Positions 21,428 to 35,300 of a stretch of DNA of 64,000 bases are shown one piece after another (positions within the stretch are counted from its first letter, which is position 1; the number at the start of each line of letters is the position of its first letter). The notes below the pieces were generated by a model. That model saw only the letters and a program-made list of their open reading frames with translations. It did not search any database and was not told the origin of the DNA. The DNA is from Perkinsus chesapeaki. Its lineage: Eukaryota > Perkinsozoa > Perkinsida > Perkinsidae. The DNA lies in the NCBI GenBank assembly GCA_013115145.1, contig JAAPAO010000011.1:62001-126000 (forward strand), written 5' to 3'. The position numbers and the translations under genes are program-made.

Positions 21428-24352
21428 ATGGCTCCCATCGACTACAGCCGTTGGGATAACATCGACTCGGAGTCTGAAGGAGAGGTTGTGGCGGAGTCGA
21501 CAAGGGTACTAGTGGGAGAAGGTGGCCGTGCTATGGTGTGGGGATAGATCCAGTCGAGGGCTCGCCCTAAGGAGACTGTTATAAAGCAACCTCCACGGCC
21601 AACTAAGCTTGAAGTTGAACCAATGACCGTTGAGAAAGCGCCGCCTGTGAAAGCTTCTGCGGTAGTTGCTAAGGGAGAGACAGAGTGAGCTGCTCCACGG
21701 GGGTAGTGTGGTCTACTGGTGCTCCTGTAGAACGCTGGAGCGCCTAATAGCCGACCTTCTGCGAGAGGGAAGGGAGGCTGGTATGAGAAGGAGGGGAGAG
21801 AATATAGATGATAATGCTAATTGGACTCAATGGACTCTCGAGTCTGCTGTGGAGGCGGCTCACGATCTCCGACTGGTGAGGTTCCCTCCACCAACGCCTC
21901 CAATTAGGTCTAGGTAAGAGTACTTGCTCGGGTACTAGAAATGAAATTCTGGCATTAGTTTCGATCCTAAAGAGCGCACATCGACGAGCTCTGGTCTTCC
22001 GCTGTTCGACTACGTTTTGGAGTATGACTTTGACCGACTGGGAAGGGGTAGGAAAACGGCGAAGGGCCGGCAGAGCTGTTGGTGGCTGTAGGGAGGCGGC
22101 TAGAGGATATACCGGAGATACAATTGTTGCCTCGATCACCGGAGAGAGAGGCGGCTTTTGCACCCGAAAGAGTGGTACATAAGTGCAGGAAGCAGCATAG
22201 AGTGTGTGGGAGGAAGAAGGAGCCAAAGCAGGCTGACGAAGTGAAGACGCCAGCGGAACGTGAAGAAGCTGTGGAGGAGTCTAGCGAGGTGGAGGCCAAG
22301 GAGGATAAGGAGACGCTGACGGAGGAACCTTTGAAGGTTGAGGTTGAGGGACGAGTGACTTTTGATGACATAAAGTGAAATCTATCACAAGTGAGTACGA
22401 TGTGACTATGGTTGTTAGGGATAAAGACTTCTCCCCGTCTGGTTTGGTCACGGAGGCAGAAAGCGTTTTGAAGCAGTATGAAAACGAGCAGCAGGTAGGA
22501 TGATCAACCTCCGATGATGAGGTGTTATGGTTCTTCAGCTGGAGGAGCTGTACTATATGCTAAAGGCCGAGAAGGGTCTTCAGCACCCTATGACTTTAGC
22601 GAGCTTCTTCAAACTCTTTGATGTTTGGATTGGCCTTTACAGGTTGGTCTGACCTCTGCTGGTCGGTGGGTATGTAGGAGGTAGGTTGAGGAAGTGCCAA
22701 CAGGAGCTGGAGGAAGTCTTACCAGTCTGCCGGAAGCTCGGGGATCCTTTCAAGCTCAAAGCTGTCCAGGTACCCTGGCTATGCTAGATGGTCCTGAGGG
22801 GCAGCTTCTCATCAGGCAACGGCCTTTACTAAATGGAAGCAAGGGAAGCTGAAGGAGGCACTGGTGCTATTCCAGGAGATGGAGCAAATAGTCGGCAAGT
22901 CGGCCGCACTGTGCGAGAACATCGGCCACACCTACAAGTGAACACTGGGCTGGCAAAATGAGACTTATTCCCGTTTCAGTTCCCTTGGGGAATTGGCCAA
23001 GGCCGAGCAGTACTTCAAGGAGTCATTAGCTCTGATAGAGAAGCAGGCGGGTGATGGGCACGATACTGATGGCAACGAGAGGTAGTACGGTAGTTGTGGC
23101 TCGCAAGGTTGTTTCGGTAATGGACTTAGCAATCTGGGCGGAGTGTTGCTGGGGCTTGGTATAGTGCTGGAGCGCCGAGGTCGAGTGAAGGAGGCTTTGC
23201 AGTTCTGCAAAAAGGCGCATAGGTTTTACACGGTGCGCCGGCCGGAGCCTAACTGCCTGATTCATTGCCCCTCAGGACAAGTTCAACGTAGTAGGGGGCT
23301 CCTCGCTTGTCGCGAAGGCCGGCATGAGCGTGGCTAAGTGCTACGAAAAGCTGGATAACCTAGCTAAGGCACAGAAGTATGCAGAGGAAGCTATAGCGAT
23401 ATTTGAGGTAAGGCGTGCTGCTGGCACGTTGATGGGAAATTCGGTCAGCGAACTTGCGGGGAGGAGTCGCCTTTGGTGGCCAGTGCATGCCATACGTTGG
23501 GCAGGATAATGTGGGCTAAGGGAAAGAGAATGGCCGCTAGGGAGAATTTGGAGAGAGCGTAAGGGAGGAGACATGGAGAGAGGAGGCTGGAGGCAGTTAC
23601 TACCTGGAGGCAATTAAGGACGCTGTGGACATTCGGTGCTTGATGGAGATCCACAACGAACTGATAGAAACTCACACTGGAGGTGGGGCCACAGTAGTGT
23701 GGAGGGTGGCGGAGCGGGCATGCAGGTATTGAAAGGGTGAATAGGATGGACTTTAGAAAGTACACTCGTATAGTCGAGGCAGCCACGGATAACATTCAGC
23801 AGAATCTGCCACAGGACGGCAATGCTGCTGTGTACTACAAGTTGGCGGCGGAAATGTAAGCTACGGCGGTGGTGGCGGCATGTAGAGGGGCGGAGGAAGG
23901 TACCTGTGGGGCGGCCTGTACGGAGAATGTGTAAGGATGGTCGAAATGGCCATACCACTGTTTAGGGCGGAGAAGTCGATGGATTGCTCTTGCTTTGTGG
24001 AGGTAGTAATCTTGATACGCGATGAGTGTGGTCAGTGAGTCACTGATTTTTGTAGACCTGTGAGAGGCTGAGGGCATATGCTGTCGGTAATGTAGCTATT
24101 GGGTGTGAGGTGGACGAGTTCGGTCTGGCACAGGGTACGGGTGATAAGACCAAGCCCACGGAAGTAGGCAATTTGCCGTACGGGTTTTCTGAGAGATTGT
24201 TGTTATAGGAGACGGAGACCGAGAAGCTGGAGGATTCTCAGGGCTGTACTGTTGGTGAAGAAATTGTGATGGAGGAACCAGTGACGCATGAACGATTGCC
24301 CTCCAGTCGAGGAAGTGAGGAGTTCTTCGACTGTGAGGAGGACGATATATAA
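21428..24352 (+). CDS. Tetratricopeptide-repeat protein
   Basis: The first exon reads MAPIDYSRWDNIDSESEGE, a DYSxWDxI(D/E)xSxxE start reminiscent of CDC37 and some co-chaperones. A Pro/Glu-rich linker and a charged region (AEREEAVEESSEVEAKEDKE) follow. From about 22545 on there are repeated helical pairs of TPR type: WKQGKLKEALVLFQEME, SLGELAKAEQYFKESLALI, RRGRVKEALQFCKKAHRFY, KLDNLAKAQKYAEEAIAIF, GKRMAARENLERA. TPRs bind peptide partners, so a scaffold or co-chaperone role is inferred. The last intron (GTAGGC...GTTATAG) joins to an acidic tail ending FFDCEEDDI and TAA 24350-24352; without that splice the protein would stop at 24206-24208. There are about a dozen short introns. The exact family is not clear. 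Confidence 0.75.
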
Positions 24353-24460
24353 ATACACGCAGAGTGTTGTGCTCTTAATTCGATTATCGATAGCATGAGA
24401 GCCTTGTGTCGTGGGAACAGAGGCGATGTTGAGTGGCAGACTTTTTGCTGCTTCGGAGGG

Positions 24461-27400
24461 ATGGCCAGCCCGTCCTCGGCGCCCCGACATGGGGGGAAAT
24501 CTGTGGAACAGATATATAAGAAGATGACGCAAATAGAGCACATTCTTGCTAGGTAAGATGGTAGTAGTTGGGCTGCTAGCACCGATGGTCGCACTGTAGA
24601 CCCGATACCTACGTTGGCAGCTTGGAACACCAGACGGAGAGAATGTGGGTGTGGGACTCTGAGGCCGGCAATATAGTTCAGAAACAGATCACTGTGAGGG
24701 GAAGGGACGGGTGGCTTTGTGCTGGAGGGGTGCGGTTAGTTCTGTCCTGGACTATACAAGATATTCGATGAGATTCTGGTCAATGCAGCGGACAACCTTC
24801 AGAGAGACCCGAAGCATATGAACACCATTAAGGTAGTCTAACTCACTCAAGAAGGCGTCACTGCCTGAGCTCAGGTTGACATCGATGCTGAGAACGGCTT
24901 TATCAAAGTATATAACAACGGCAAGGGCCTGCCCGTTCAGGTAGGAGCAGCGATTCGCCTTTGTGTGGCTGAGTGGTATCGTCTTTGTCTGTGATTGTTA
25001 GATTCACAAAGAGCATCGCGTGTATGTCCCAGAGCTTGTGTTCGGTCATTTATTGACAAGTGATAATTATGATGATAATGAAAAGAAGGTGGGCTAATAG
25101 CTGAACGCATTTGAGTGATCGAGTCTCGACACTGAATCTCGAAGTTAGAGACTAAAAGTTTAATAGCGCAAACGATTCGACCGTACTTAATTTGTGGTGA
25201 CCTTTTATCTCCAACGATGCATTTCTATGTCTATTTCCGTACAGTGATTGTAGTACTATTAAGTACCTACTTGAAGTACTTTCTTGAAGTGGTCACGGTA
25301 CCGTATTGGTCCCCGGGTGGGTAGTTAATGTTTATGGATATTGCTGTTGATGCAAAGGGTAATGATCAGTGGTCCTTCAACAGGTCACTGGTGGCCGAAA
25401 TGGTTATGGTGCAAAGCTGACGAATATATTCTCGAAGAAGTTTGTCGTGACGACTGCTGACCATGTCCGTAAAAAGCTGTACAAGCAGCAGTTTGAGAAG
25501 TCGATGCAAAAGAAGAAGGATCCTGTCATTACCGATCATGACAAGGAGGATTTTACCTGCGTGCAGTTCTGGCCGGATCTTGAGAAGTAGCCAACCTGCT
25601 TTCTTCATCGGACCTCTCCTACGTCGTTTTTTTCAGGTTCGGCATGACCCATTTGGATGCCGACATTGTAGGGCTCGATGCTTGGTTCCGGTGTATCCCA
25701 CTGCTGCTGTTAGGTGTCGTTGATGTCGAAGCGTGTTATCGATGTTGCCGGGACTTCCGCTTCTAAGAAATGCAAGGTTTATCTTAATGGTAGCTCCTTT
25801 TAGTGCTGCCTTATAATACGGTCTCATTGTGGCCAGGGAAACGTGTTCCTATCTCAAGTTTCAAGGACTATGCTGAGCTGTATCTTACCGGGGAGTGGGC
25901 GGAGGCTCCTAAGATCTATGAGAAGGTACTTCAAGCGATCTAGCAGGGCGCTTGGATACGCCCAGCCAGGTGTCTGACCGGTGGGAGGTTCTGGTGACGC
26001 TAAGCGACCCGGCCGGGGGCGGTGGGCAGTTCCAGCAAGTGTCCTTTGCCAATTCGATTAATACTGTTAAGGGTGGTACCCATGTCAACCATGTCGCTGA
26101 ACAAATTGTAAATGCTGTATTGAAGAAGGCTCAGACGAAGAATAAAGGTGGGAGAGGGAGGTGCTGAAGGGGTGGTGCTTGCAAGTCGACTGGTGTTGGG
26201 ATATACACAGGTGCTATCCTCGATAAGTCGGGGGGATTGGGGATGTTTCGGTAGAGTTTTACACTTCCCAAAATGAACGAATGTATTCTTCATGCCGATT
26301 TTGGTTCAACTTATTAGGAAGGTTGATAGATATCCCCATGCTTGGTTTGGCAGGTGGGATGGAATTGAAGCCTTTCCAAGTTAAGAATCACATGTGGCTG
26401 TTTGTAAACGCTTTAATAGAGAATCCGACTTTCGATTCTCAAACCAAGGAGACGCTCACCCTCAAGGTAGTTTTCATGTCGTGTTGTTGGTATTAATATT
26501 TCTCTGAAGGTGGCGAAGTTTGGGTCGAAGTGCGCATTGAGTGATGCGACGATGAAGAAGGTGCTCAATTCTGGTATAGTCGATCAGGTGGGCGGCGGGT
26601 GGGGCTGGCTAGTGGTATGTGTGGGGTAGGTTGTTAACTGGGCCAAGTTCAAGCAGACTGCGACTTTGCAGAGCAAGATGAAAGTGAGTAGTAGTGCTTT
26701 TAAGTAGAAGAGAGTGCTGCGTGTGGTAGGGCGGCACTGGAGGCCATACGAGGATCTTGGGAATACCTAAGCTGGAGGATGCCAACGATGCTGGTAGGGA
26801 GGGATAAGACCGGCATGCCTACTTTGGAATGGTCGTTTTAGGTGGCCGGCATTCGGATAGATGCACGCTTATTCTTACAGAGGGAGATTCAGCCAAGGCA
26901 CTTGCCGTGGCTGGGCTTGGTGTTATCGGCCGTGATAAGTACGGAGACTGGGGCGTCCTTTGTGTGGTTTCTAAGGTGTGGGCAGGTACGGTGTGTTTCC
27001 GTTGAGGGGTAAGGTTCTGAATGTGCGAGAGGCATCTTATAAGCAGACGGTTGATAATAAGGAAATCCAGGCGATCCTCAAGATTATCGGTTTGGAGCCG
27101 AGGAAAGCGTGCGTGCTCACCGGCTCCAGTTGGCCGTATGCCAGTTGATGCAGATACGATGGCGTCAGGGGCCTCCGCTATGGGTCAATTATGGTCATGA
27201 CAGATCAGGATCTGGATGGGTCGCATATCAAAGGGCTCCTAATCAATCTAGTGTAAGTGAGGGGTGGTGACACGATGGTGACGCGTCCTTGCTACGTCAC
27301 CACCGCGCGCGATATCTACCTGTTCTGAGGTGGATGTCAGGCACCACTGGTGGCCAGGTCTGTTGCAGACCAGGGGGTTCATGAGGGAATTCGTCACACC

Positions 27401-30400
27401 AATTGTAAAGTGTGTTAAAGGCCGACGGGAGCTTAGTTTTTTTACACTAACCGAATACGAAGAATGGAAGAGGAATAACAACGAAGGGAAAGGTAGCTGC
27501 GAGTCCAGCGGGCGTTGCTGAGGTTGATTGATTAGGTTGGAAAATAAAATACTACAAAGGTCTGGGTACCAGTACTAGTAAGGAGGCTAAGGAGTACTTC
27601 TCTCAAATAGCCAAGTAGGGTAGCCTGCCGCTGCTGCTGGGTTGGAGGGGTGTGCTGCAGGCACAGTCTGTCGTTTGAGTACAGGGATGGTGATGATGGG
27701 GAGGCTATCGATATGGCGTTTAATAAGAAGAGGGCTGATGATAGGAAAGAGTGGATTAATGGGTATGGTGCTAGCTGCGAGCTTGGTTGTGACTGAGGTG
27801 TATAGATATGTTGATGGAGACTGTGTGGACCACTCTAAGGATTCCCTGAGGTAAGCGTGGATGGTATAGGATGGATTAGTCTATTCGGGGCAGTGGAGAG
27901 TCTGGTGCATATGTGTGATCATTGGTACTGTGAGGTAGTTCACGGCCACTACTAGGGGCGCTACTTGCATCTGACCTTATGAGGATAGAACTGAAGTTGT
28001 ATAAAGCTAAGTAGGGAAAGCTAGATCGTGAGAAATCGGTTGGAATACAAAAAAAGAGATTATTATTGGAACAAGCATCGGTGACGACAAACTTGATCGA
28101 ACCCGAAAGCGAACTCACTGGGTTGTACAACCATAACACGTGTTCCACTCCGCTGGCTGCAAGACCATCGGGGACCATGCAGTTGCCCGCATCTTACCAT
28201 AGCAAGCCTGCACTGTCTCAGATATCTCGACTTTATCAACAAGGAGCTGGTTCAGTTTTCGAAGTATGATGTTATGAGAAGCATTCCTAGCATGGTCGAT
28301 GGATTCAAACCCTCCCAAGTACAAAGTCTCCCCTCGAGTCGAGGTATTATACTTCCTCTATCAGCGTAAAGTGCTGTTCTGCGCGCTGAAGAGGAACCTC
28401 AAATCTGATACCAAAGTGGCCCAGTTCGTTGGCTATGTCTCAGAGCATGTGAGCCATCTTGTCGCCTCTTCACTCTGCTCTATCGCCAACCTCTGTTCAG
28501 TCTGCTTATCATCACGGAGAACAGAGTTTGGAGTCCTGTATTGTCGGCATGGCCCAAGACTTCATAGGTAAGCATCACGGCAGTCACTTACGAGCAGCGA
28601 TACTTAGCTTCGAACAATCTCAATTTGCTCGTGCCATCGGGTCAGTTCGGTACCAGGCTACAGGGTGGCAAGGATGCAGCCAGCGGACGGTGAGCTAGTG
28701 GGGCTTTCGGCAGGGCAGGGTGGGTCAGATATATCTATACGAGGATGTGTAAATACACTCGCAACATCTTCCATCCTGATGATGATGATGTCTTGGAGTA
28801 CCTTAACGAGGTGGGCTCTCCAACGAACGTCGGCATCTGCAATTTGTGGCCTTCAGGAAGGGCAAAATATCGAGCCCAAGTGGTACTGCCCGATTATCCC
28901 TATGGTGCTGGTTAACGGTGCGGAGGGTATCGGGACAGGGTGGTCAACTAATGTGCTGAGCTATGACCCTAGGGAGATAATAGACCTCCTTCGAGCCCTC
29001 ATAAGAGGTGGTCCCGCTACTAGTGTGGAGTGACTTTGTCACTGCTGTGTAGGCGTCGATCTGCATGACATTCATCCGTGGTATCGTGGCTTCACGGGCA
29101 CTGTGGAGCGCAACGATAAGGGCGGGTATGACTTTATTGGGAAGGTTAAGATGGCCAGTGACGACAGAACGATTGATATAACCGAGCTGCCGGTGAAGAC
29201 CTGGACGCAGAACTACAAGGAGTTCCTGCAGGTGATTAGCCTGCTTGAAGTGACTATATATTGGGAATGATGTCAGGAGATGATGCAAGCTGGTCAAGAG
29301 GCGATAACTCAGGAGAAGAAGGCGAAGGCGAAGGCTAAGAAGAGGGCGGCGGCTGCTGCAGCAGCAGCTAGTAGCGATGCCGGCAGCGAGCCAAGTACTC
29401 CACTGCCACCTGGGTCTGAAAAGGAGAAGGAAAAGAAGAAGGGACCTTTGGTGAAGCTAGGCGACCTTAAAGAGTGGGTTCAGTGACTCAGAGTGGAGAG
29501 GCTATTCTTGGTTATGGTTAGGTACCACACAGAGCACAGTGTTCACTTCAAGGCGACTTTGCAGAATGAGGCGGCTAAGAGCGTTGTCGATTCCCTGGGG
29601 CTCGAGAAGGCCTTCAAATTGCGATCGGCTTTCTCTACTACAAACATGGTGCGCCTTGTGCGAGCCTATCCCGCCCAGTATCGCCTGGTGGTCAGGTCCT
29701 GTTTGACCGTGACGGCAAGATACGCCGATATGACACTGTACTGGACATCATCAAGGACTTTGCAGACTTGAGGCTCGATATCTACGCCAAAAGGAAGGAG
29801 AGCCTCATCGCCAAACTGACGAAGGAAATACTTGTAGGCCAGCCGATAATGGAGGCAGGGGGATGGTCGGCACAGATACTCTCCAATAAAGCCCGCTTTG
29901 TGACGATGGTCGTGAACGGCGAGATTGTGTTCCAGAAGAAAAAGATAGCGCAGTTGATGGAAGAGCTGAAGCGGAAGAACTTCATGACCATGATGGAGAT
30001 AGATGCTCAGACGAGGGCAGCTAAGACCGGTTCACTCAAAGGGAAGGCGGGCTCGTCGGCAGCAGGTGGGAGAGGTGGGGAGGATGACGGATCGGACGGC
30101 TCTGGTAGGCGATGAAGTGAAATCGGAGGGAGAGTCGAGTGACGAGGAAGCCGATGATGAAGCAAAGGTGAGCGGAGTCTGGTAGGGGATGATATCCTAC
30201 AACCACCGCAGGCTGAGAAGCAACAGAAGAGGTCCGGATACGACTACTTGTTGGCGATGTCCATGTGGAGCCTTACACTGGAGAGAGTGGAGGCCATGGA
30301 GAGGCTACTGCGAGATAAGGAGGCCGAGCTCAAGGTAGCTGAATACCGCTGTGAGAGCTATCAGCTGGTGCACAGATACTCCGGGGGCGTTCAATTGAGG

Positions 30401-32210
30401 AGATGTGGGACAGGGATTTGGTGCAGCTGTTGGCGGCTTTGGATGAAGATGACGAGCGGCGCGCTAGAGAGATCCAGGCGGAGGCTCGGTATAGGAAGAA
30501 CAAACCGAGAATGGGGAAAGTGGCATCGAAGGGCAAGAAGGCTGCGAGCCCATCAAGTGAGGATTAGAAGGCTTCCTTGGTTACTAATGAAATGAGTACA
30601 TCTGGCCACGTATGAAGAAAGGATCTCAGGGAACTCGATGGGCCACACAGTAGCCAATGTGGTCCAGAGCAGCTTTTGCAGTCTCCAGCTTTGCAGAGAG
30701 TATTCTCTACTGTGGGGAATTCTATGCTGGGCTGAAGAAGGTCGAGACTGATTCAGGAATCAGCGGTTTCAGGTAGCGAGAATGACTATGGCAGCGAAGA
30801 TGAGGACGAGATCATGAGCGATGCAAGTGATGTCAAGCCGTCTAAGAAGAAGGGCGCCAAGAAGGTCGCAGCTGGGAAGCCGGAGGATTTGATAGAATCT
30901 TTGCTGAATAAGTAGGAGTGCTGTCTGGCAGTGGGCCGGCGAATTCGGAGCTGTAAAGGTACAAGGCGGAAGGTGAGTTGTGTACAGTTGATAGAGCAAC
31001 GTTGGAAGTGAAGCCGATGGAGGCTGATGCTTGGAGGAAGGTTAAAAAGGAGGAGGGCGACAAGACCAGGTCGAAGGCGTCCTATCGTGAAGGTTAGAAG
31101 TGAAAGAACTCCTGATGGTTGGATAGGTCAGTGTCTTTAGCCACTTCAACGGCCAACCCATCTCCGTCGGGAAGCCCATCAGCGTCATCAGGGGATGATA
31201 TTATGAAGAAAGCCGAGATAGGTAAGGGGACGAGTTTTATCGGCACAGGCTGGACTTACTTCAGCTCACAAACAGTCGTCGAGCATCTTGGAGAAGTTGA
31301 GGATGAAGAAGGAAGGGAAGACAACAACTTCGCAGGTTACCAAATCTTCTAGCTCATCAAGTGAGGAATCTTCGGGTTACGCGTGCATCTCATGCTGATC
31401 GTTCAGGCGGGAACCAACCGACTATAAGCTCGTTCTTCAAGCCTAAGGCCGAGGCCAAGACTGACACGACAGAGTCGAACTGGCTCGACAGCCTCGTCGC
31501 CGCCGGGAAGAGCAACTCCGCCTTGGACACTGATTCTGATGAGGTCAGCAGCGCAGTTTCATTTTTAACGACATGCTCAGCGTAGTCTCGGCCAGCTACC
31601 AAGCCTCCTACACCGAAGAGCAAAGCCAAGGCGAAAGCTAAGGCGAAGAGGAAAAGTCCAGCGAAGGGACGGAAAGCAGCCAAAGCAACGTCGAGCAGCG
31701 AAGTTAGCTTCGCAAGCTCCGCCGAGGAAATCAGCAGCGAGGAAGCCCCAGACTCACCCGCCCCAAGAAGCCGGAGGTAGCTTCTGGACATTCAGCCTGG
31801 TTGATCCGACGTGTCTCAGACCGGCTCGGGCAGCAGCGGCGCGAGCAGCCAGTAGGAAGCTAATCGCTTCCAGTGACTCCTCCGACTACGGTGGCGAGTC
31901 GGACTCGGAATCAGCCTCTGACCAGGAAAGTCCTCTCAGCGATTTCAGTAGGCCTCGGCTTTTCAATAGAACATATATTCTAAACTAGGTGACGTCTCCG
32001 ATGCACGCCCTCGGAAGAAGACCATCAAGCGCAAGGTCTCGTCGCCAACTCCGGCGAAATCAACAAAGAAGTCACCTGCTGGCGGGGGGCGTAAGAGGCG
32101 CAAAGTGGTAGGAGATTCCATCCGTAGGCCGGTGAGAAGATCTGAAGCAGGTCCAGCTTGATAGCGATGACGAGAGCGCTGATGACTCCGACGATAGTGA
32201 CTATGCATAA
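24461..32210 (+). CDS. TOP2: DNA topoisomerase II
   Basis: ATP-dependent type II enzyme that passes one duplex through another in the nucleus. The N-terminus SVEQIYKKMTQIEHIL, spliced to PDTYVGSLEHQTERMW, is the GHKL ATPase start. ILVNAADN gives the metal-binding Asn motif, and VTGGRNGYGAKLTNIFS the ATP-lid glycines. The Toprim metal site is TDQDLDGSHIKGLL at about 27200-27240. The winged-helix segment GQFGTRLQGGKDAAS, spliced to GRYIYTR, carries the catalytic Tyr near 28730, followed by IIPMVLVNGAEGIGTGWSTN. A long Lys/Ser/Glu-rich tail with acidic SD clusters ends at TAA 32208-32210. An in-frame ATG at 24395 is an alternative start adding 22 residues. Many short introns plus one of ~295 nt. 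All key motifs present. Confidence 0.93.
25089..25383 (+). other. Unusually long intron in topoisomerase II
   Basis: The exon ending DDNEKK is followed by GT at 25089, and the next exon (VTGGRNGYG, contiguous in the family) begins at 25384 after ACAG. That gives an intron of about 295 nt among introns of roughly 40-60 nt. It is AT-richer than the exons. No ORF or clear small RNA was recognised. Confidence 0.75.
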
Positions 32211-32344
32211 TTCATTCCCAATATTAACGGGTTTCTCAATTCGTGCTTCTGATGCCTCCGTTGCTTCTGTTGTGTTTGGCGGCTTCCTACCCAGGGACAA
32301 CTTTCCTGACAGCATTACCGTGTGATGCCCGATCGTGTCGGCTA

Positions 32345-35300
32345 ATGCTACATCAACTCATACGGTATGCACTAGAAGAAATTGCCTACTCAGGGCCACC
32401 GGGCTCGAAGTAGTGTACAGCGGAAAGATGGTTCTGATGGAGTGGGCGGCTTAGGTTCAGCGATATCGTTAACAATTTGAATAACAGAAGGGCAGAGGGA
32501 GCAGATTGTCCACAGCTTCTGGAGGCACTCAAACATAACCTCATTCATCCTGAGGAACTGCAGCTTCCATGTAAGCGCAGTCTCCACTAGCCCCGGCGAA
32601 ATGCTGCTGATCAGGCTTCATAGCTGAAGGAACGGGCGAGGAGGAGGACCCAGTGATAGACGTTCTAGAGGAGTAAGCCATTCGCCGTCCTGCGCCGCTG
32701 GTCTTCACTGACTTCAGTTATCGTAACAATCTCCTGGGTATAGCTCTCCATCCGGACATCTGCGAGCATGTGGTCCATAAGAGTATTATCTATCTGGTAT
32801 CGAACGCAAGATACCAAGGCCTTTGGGGCTACCAGCTCTGCCCTCTGCTTAATATCGACCATAAACAACTGCATCATCTCACCTCTAAATTGGTAGGTTG
32901 CCTAGAAGCGGGGAAAGAGTGGAAGTGGAGGTCAGATACAGGAGAAAATCATCGTAAGATTCAACCTTATGATTCCCAAGGTCATAAGGCGGCAGCACAA
33001 GGGATCGGTGTCCCCGATCAGCTGCGTACTTTTCCTAAGTAATACCACCGCCGAGATGCGGCTCGGATGAGGTGCTTTGGTCAGACCAATTTTATGATCT
33101 TCAACGGATGGATCCTCTATTGGCATCATCTATCCTATCCGAGCACATTGAGCCCATCAGCGACCGTGTAGTTCAACTACTTAGAGACTCTCCGCATCAA
33201 CTGCTATTGGAAGTAGACGTCCGTAATGTGGTCCATAGCATGTAGGTGGCGTTGCTTGCCGCCCAAGGTGGCAGAGGGCAGTCGTCAGGTTCAAAGGGAA
33301 TCTTAAACGAGGGCAGACGCAGTTCCGACGATGTCGAGATAAGCTGGAACGGGAAAAGAAGATCGAGGTTGTTAAAGTGTGGAGCGCGGAACTGAAAGTG
33401 TAGGCATTCACCATAGCTGGAGTGCTGCCTTTGACGGAAATGTCAGGTTCCGGAAGGCTATGTGCATATATGGAACTCACGTTGATACCAACGATATCTC
33501 CCTCACACCGCAGTTTGCCGACTTGGATGCACAAGAGGAAGAGGATGCCATCTCGTCCACCCCGCGAAGAGGTAACGCCCAGATTCGAATCGCTCGGGGA
33601 GCTCCACCTTCAGAGAGTGTGCCTACATCCCTGCGAGGGCTCGACTCACCAAAGACTCCCGAAGGAGATGACGACTACGCGAGCAGTGAAGGCATGAAGT
33701 CGCCAAGGAAGAAGAACAACTGGGTAGGTTTGCAGGCTTGCTGTCCTTCACTCTGGCTCCAGGTTGGTGTCGGCACATTCTTTCGTGGGCACGTTTCCCC
33801 AGATATCATCGCAGATCTCATCCGTGCTTCGGGGCCGAAGGGCTTCACTAACGCTGAGATGTAAGTGATAAGGTCTCTGGAGTCTACCCGCGATATGTAA
33901 AACGGCGGCGAGATAGTTCACATTTCATATTGCGAATTTTCCGTATCTCCAAAGCGCCTTTCGCGGGTGGTCCGATGGAAGATGTGTGTCAGATCCAAGA
34001 GGCTGCCTGTTGACAAGAAATTCACAGAGAGAGCTCTTGATTGGACTCTTAAGGAGTATCCAGAGATCCGCAAGGAGAAGGATAGCAGAGGGAAGGTTTC
34101 CTTTTGGGTGTAAGGCGTAATTCCACTGTCCTCGTCTGCAAGGTCCTCTTCTACAGGTACCGCTTCGCCCAACCAGAGGACGAGAAGCCCCGTGCTATGC
34201 TGGAGGACCAGCTAGCGCCGATTCTTGGAGATGATGACGAGATTCCCCAGGTTCTTAATCTCGAAGGTAAACGCTGATCTGCTGCTTTGATTTCCGATGT
34301 TCTGGCAGGCCTTTCCGCGCTTGGCAGGGAACGCGCGGCCCGTACATTACGATTAGTGAAAGAACACGGTGTCTTGTCGGTAGTGGATCTTGGGAGAGCA
34401 ATCGATGCCGAGGAGGTAAGGCTATAGGGGACCTGCTCATCGCTGTATTACTTCGTAGGGACGTGGTATGAAAATCGATAGGAAGACTCTCACTAAGATC
34501 GCCGATAAGGTGGCAGAATACGAGCCGAGGATAAAGAAAACTTCAACCATGTACCACCTAGACGGTGGCCACGGTTTCAGTGGGCGCGAGTCAGGTATCG
34601 CTCCCAGGAGGTCTCAGTGGTATACTGGGGCGAGGCGTGCAGTGAAGAGGAGGCGCAACAGAGGGTGACGGCAGCATTACAGTTAAAGCATACTGAGTTG
34701 ACCAGCAGCAATGCAGTGAAAAAGAGGAAGAGGGACTCCTTAGCTTCGGAGCTAATTGTGAGGAGCCTCGGCTCGCTGACTTTGGAGCCTTATTCTTGCA
34801 GTCGGAGAATGGTGACAGTGCAGCTGCAGCTGCTGCAGCGCTGGCGATGCTTGGAGGTGAAACCAGCAGCCCAGAGTTTTCACAGGAGAGTAAGGCGATA
34901 AGCCGGAGAAAGGCTGTTATTGGCGGTTTCGTAGATGCACTGGTGCCCCAATCGTTGTTCCCCATAGCGACCAGTAGTGTGGATGTGGCTCATACTGGCC
35001 CTCGAAGGAGAACCGTTAATGACCTCAATGCTGCTGCAGTGTAGTTCAGAGAAGATAGTGCCGTTCAGAAGGCCCCCTGTACAGGTATCGACCGCCCACT
35101 ATAGGCAAGACAGCAAGTCGCTGCGGAGGTACCTTCAGCCAGAACGTTTGCGTTCATTATGGCTATGTAGGCGCTATTATGCTCCGGTGCAAGTAAGCGA
35201 TAGTGCCACTTCTACTCGCCTCTACCTCACATTCACGTGAATCTTTCCGATTAGTATTCTTCCGCTGCAGATACCTCCATCAATTCCTGTTGAGAAATCT

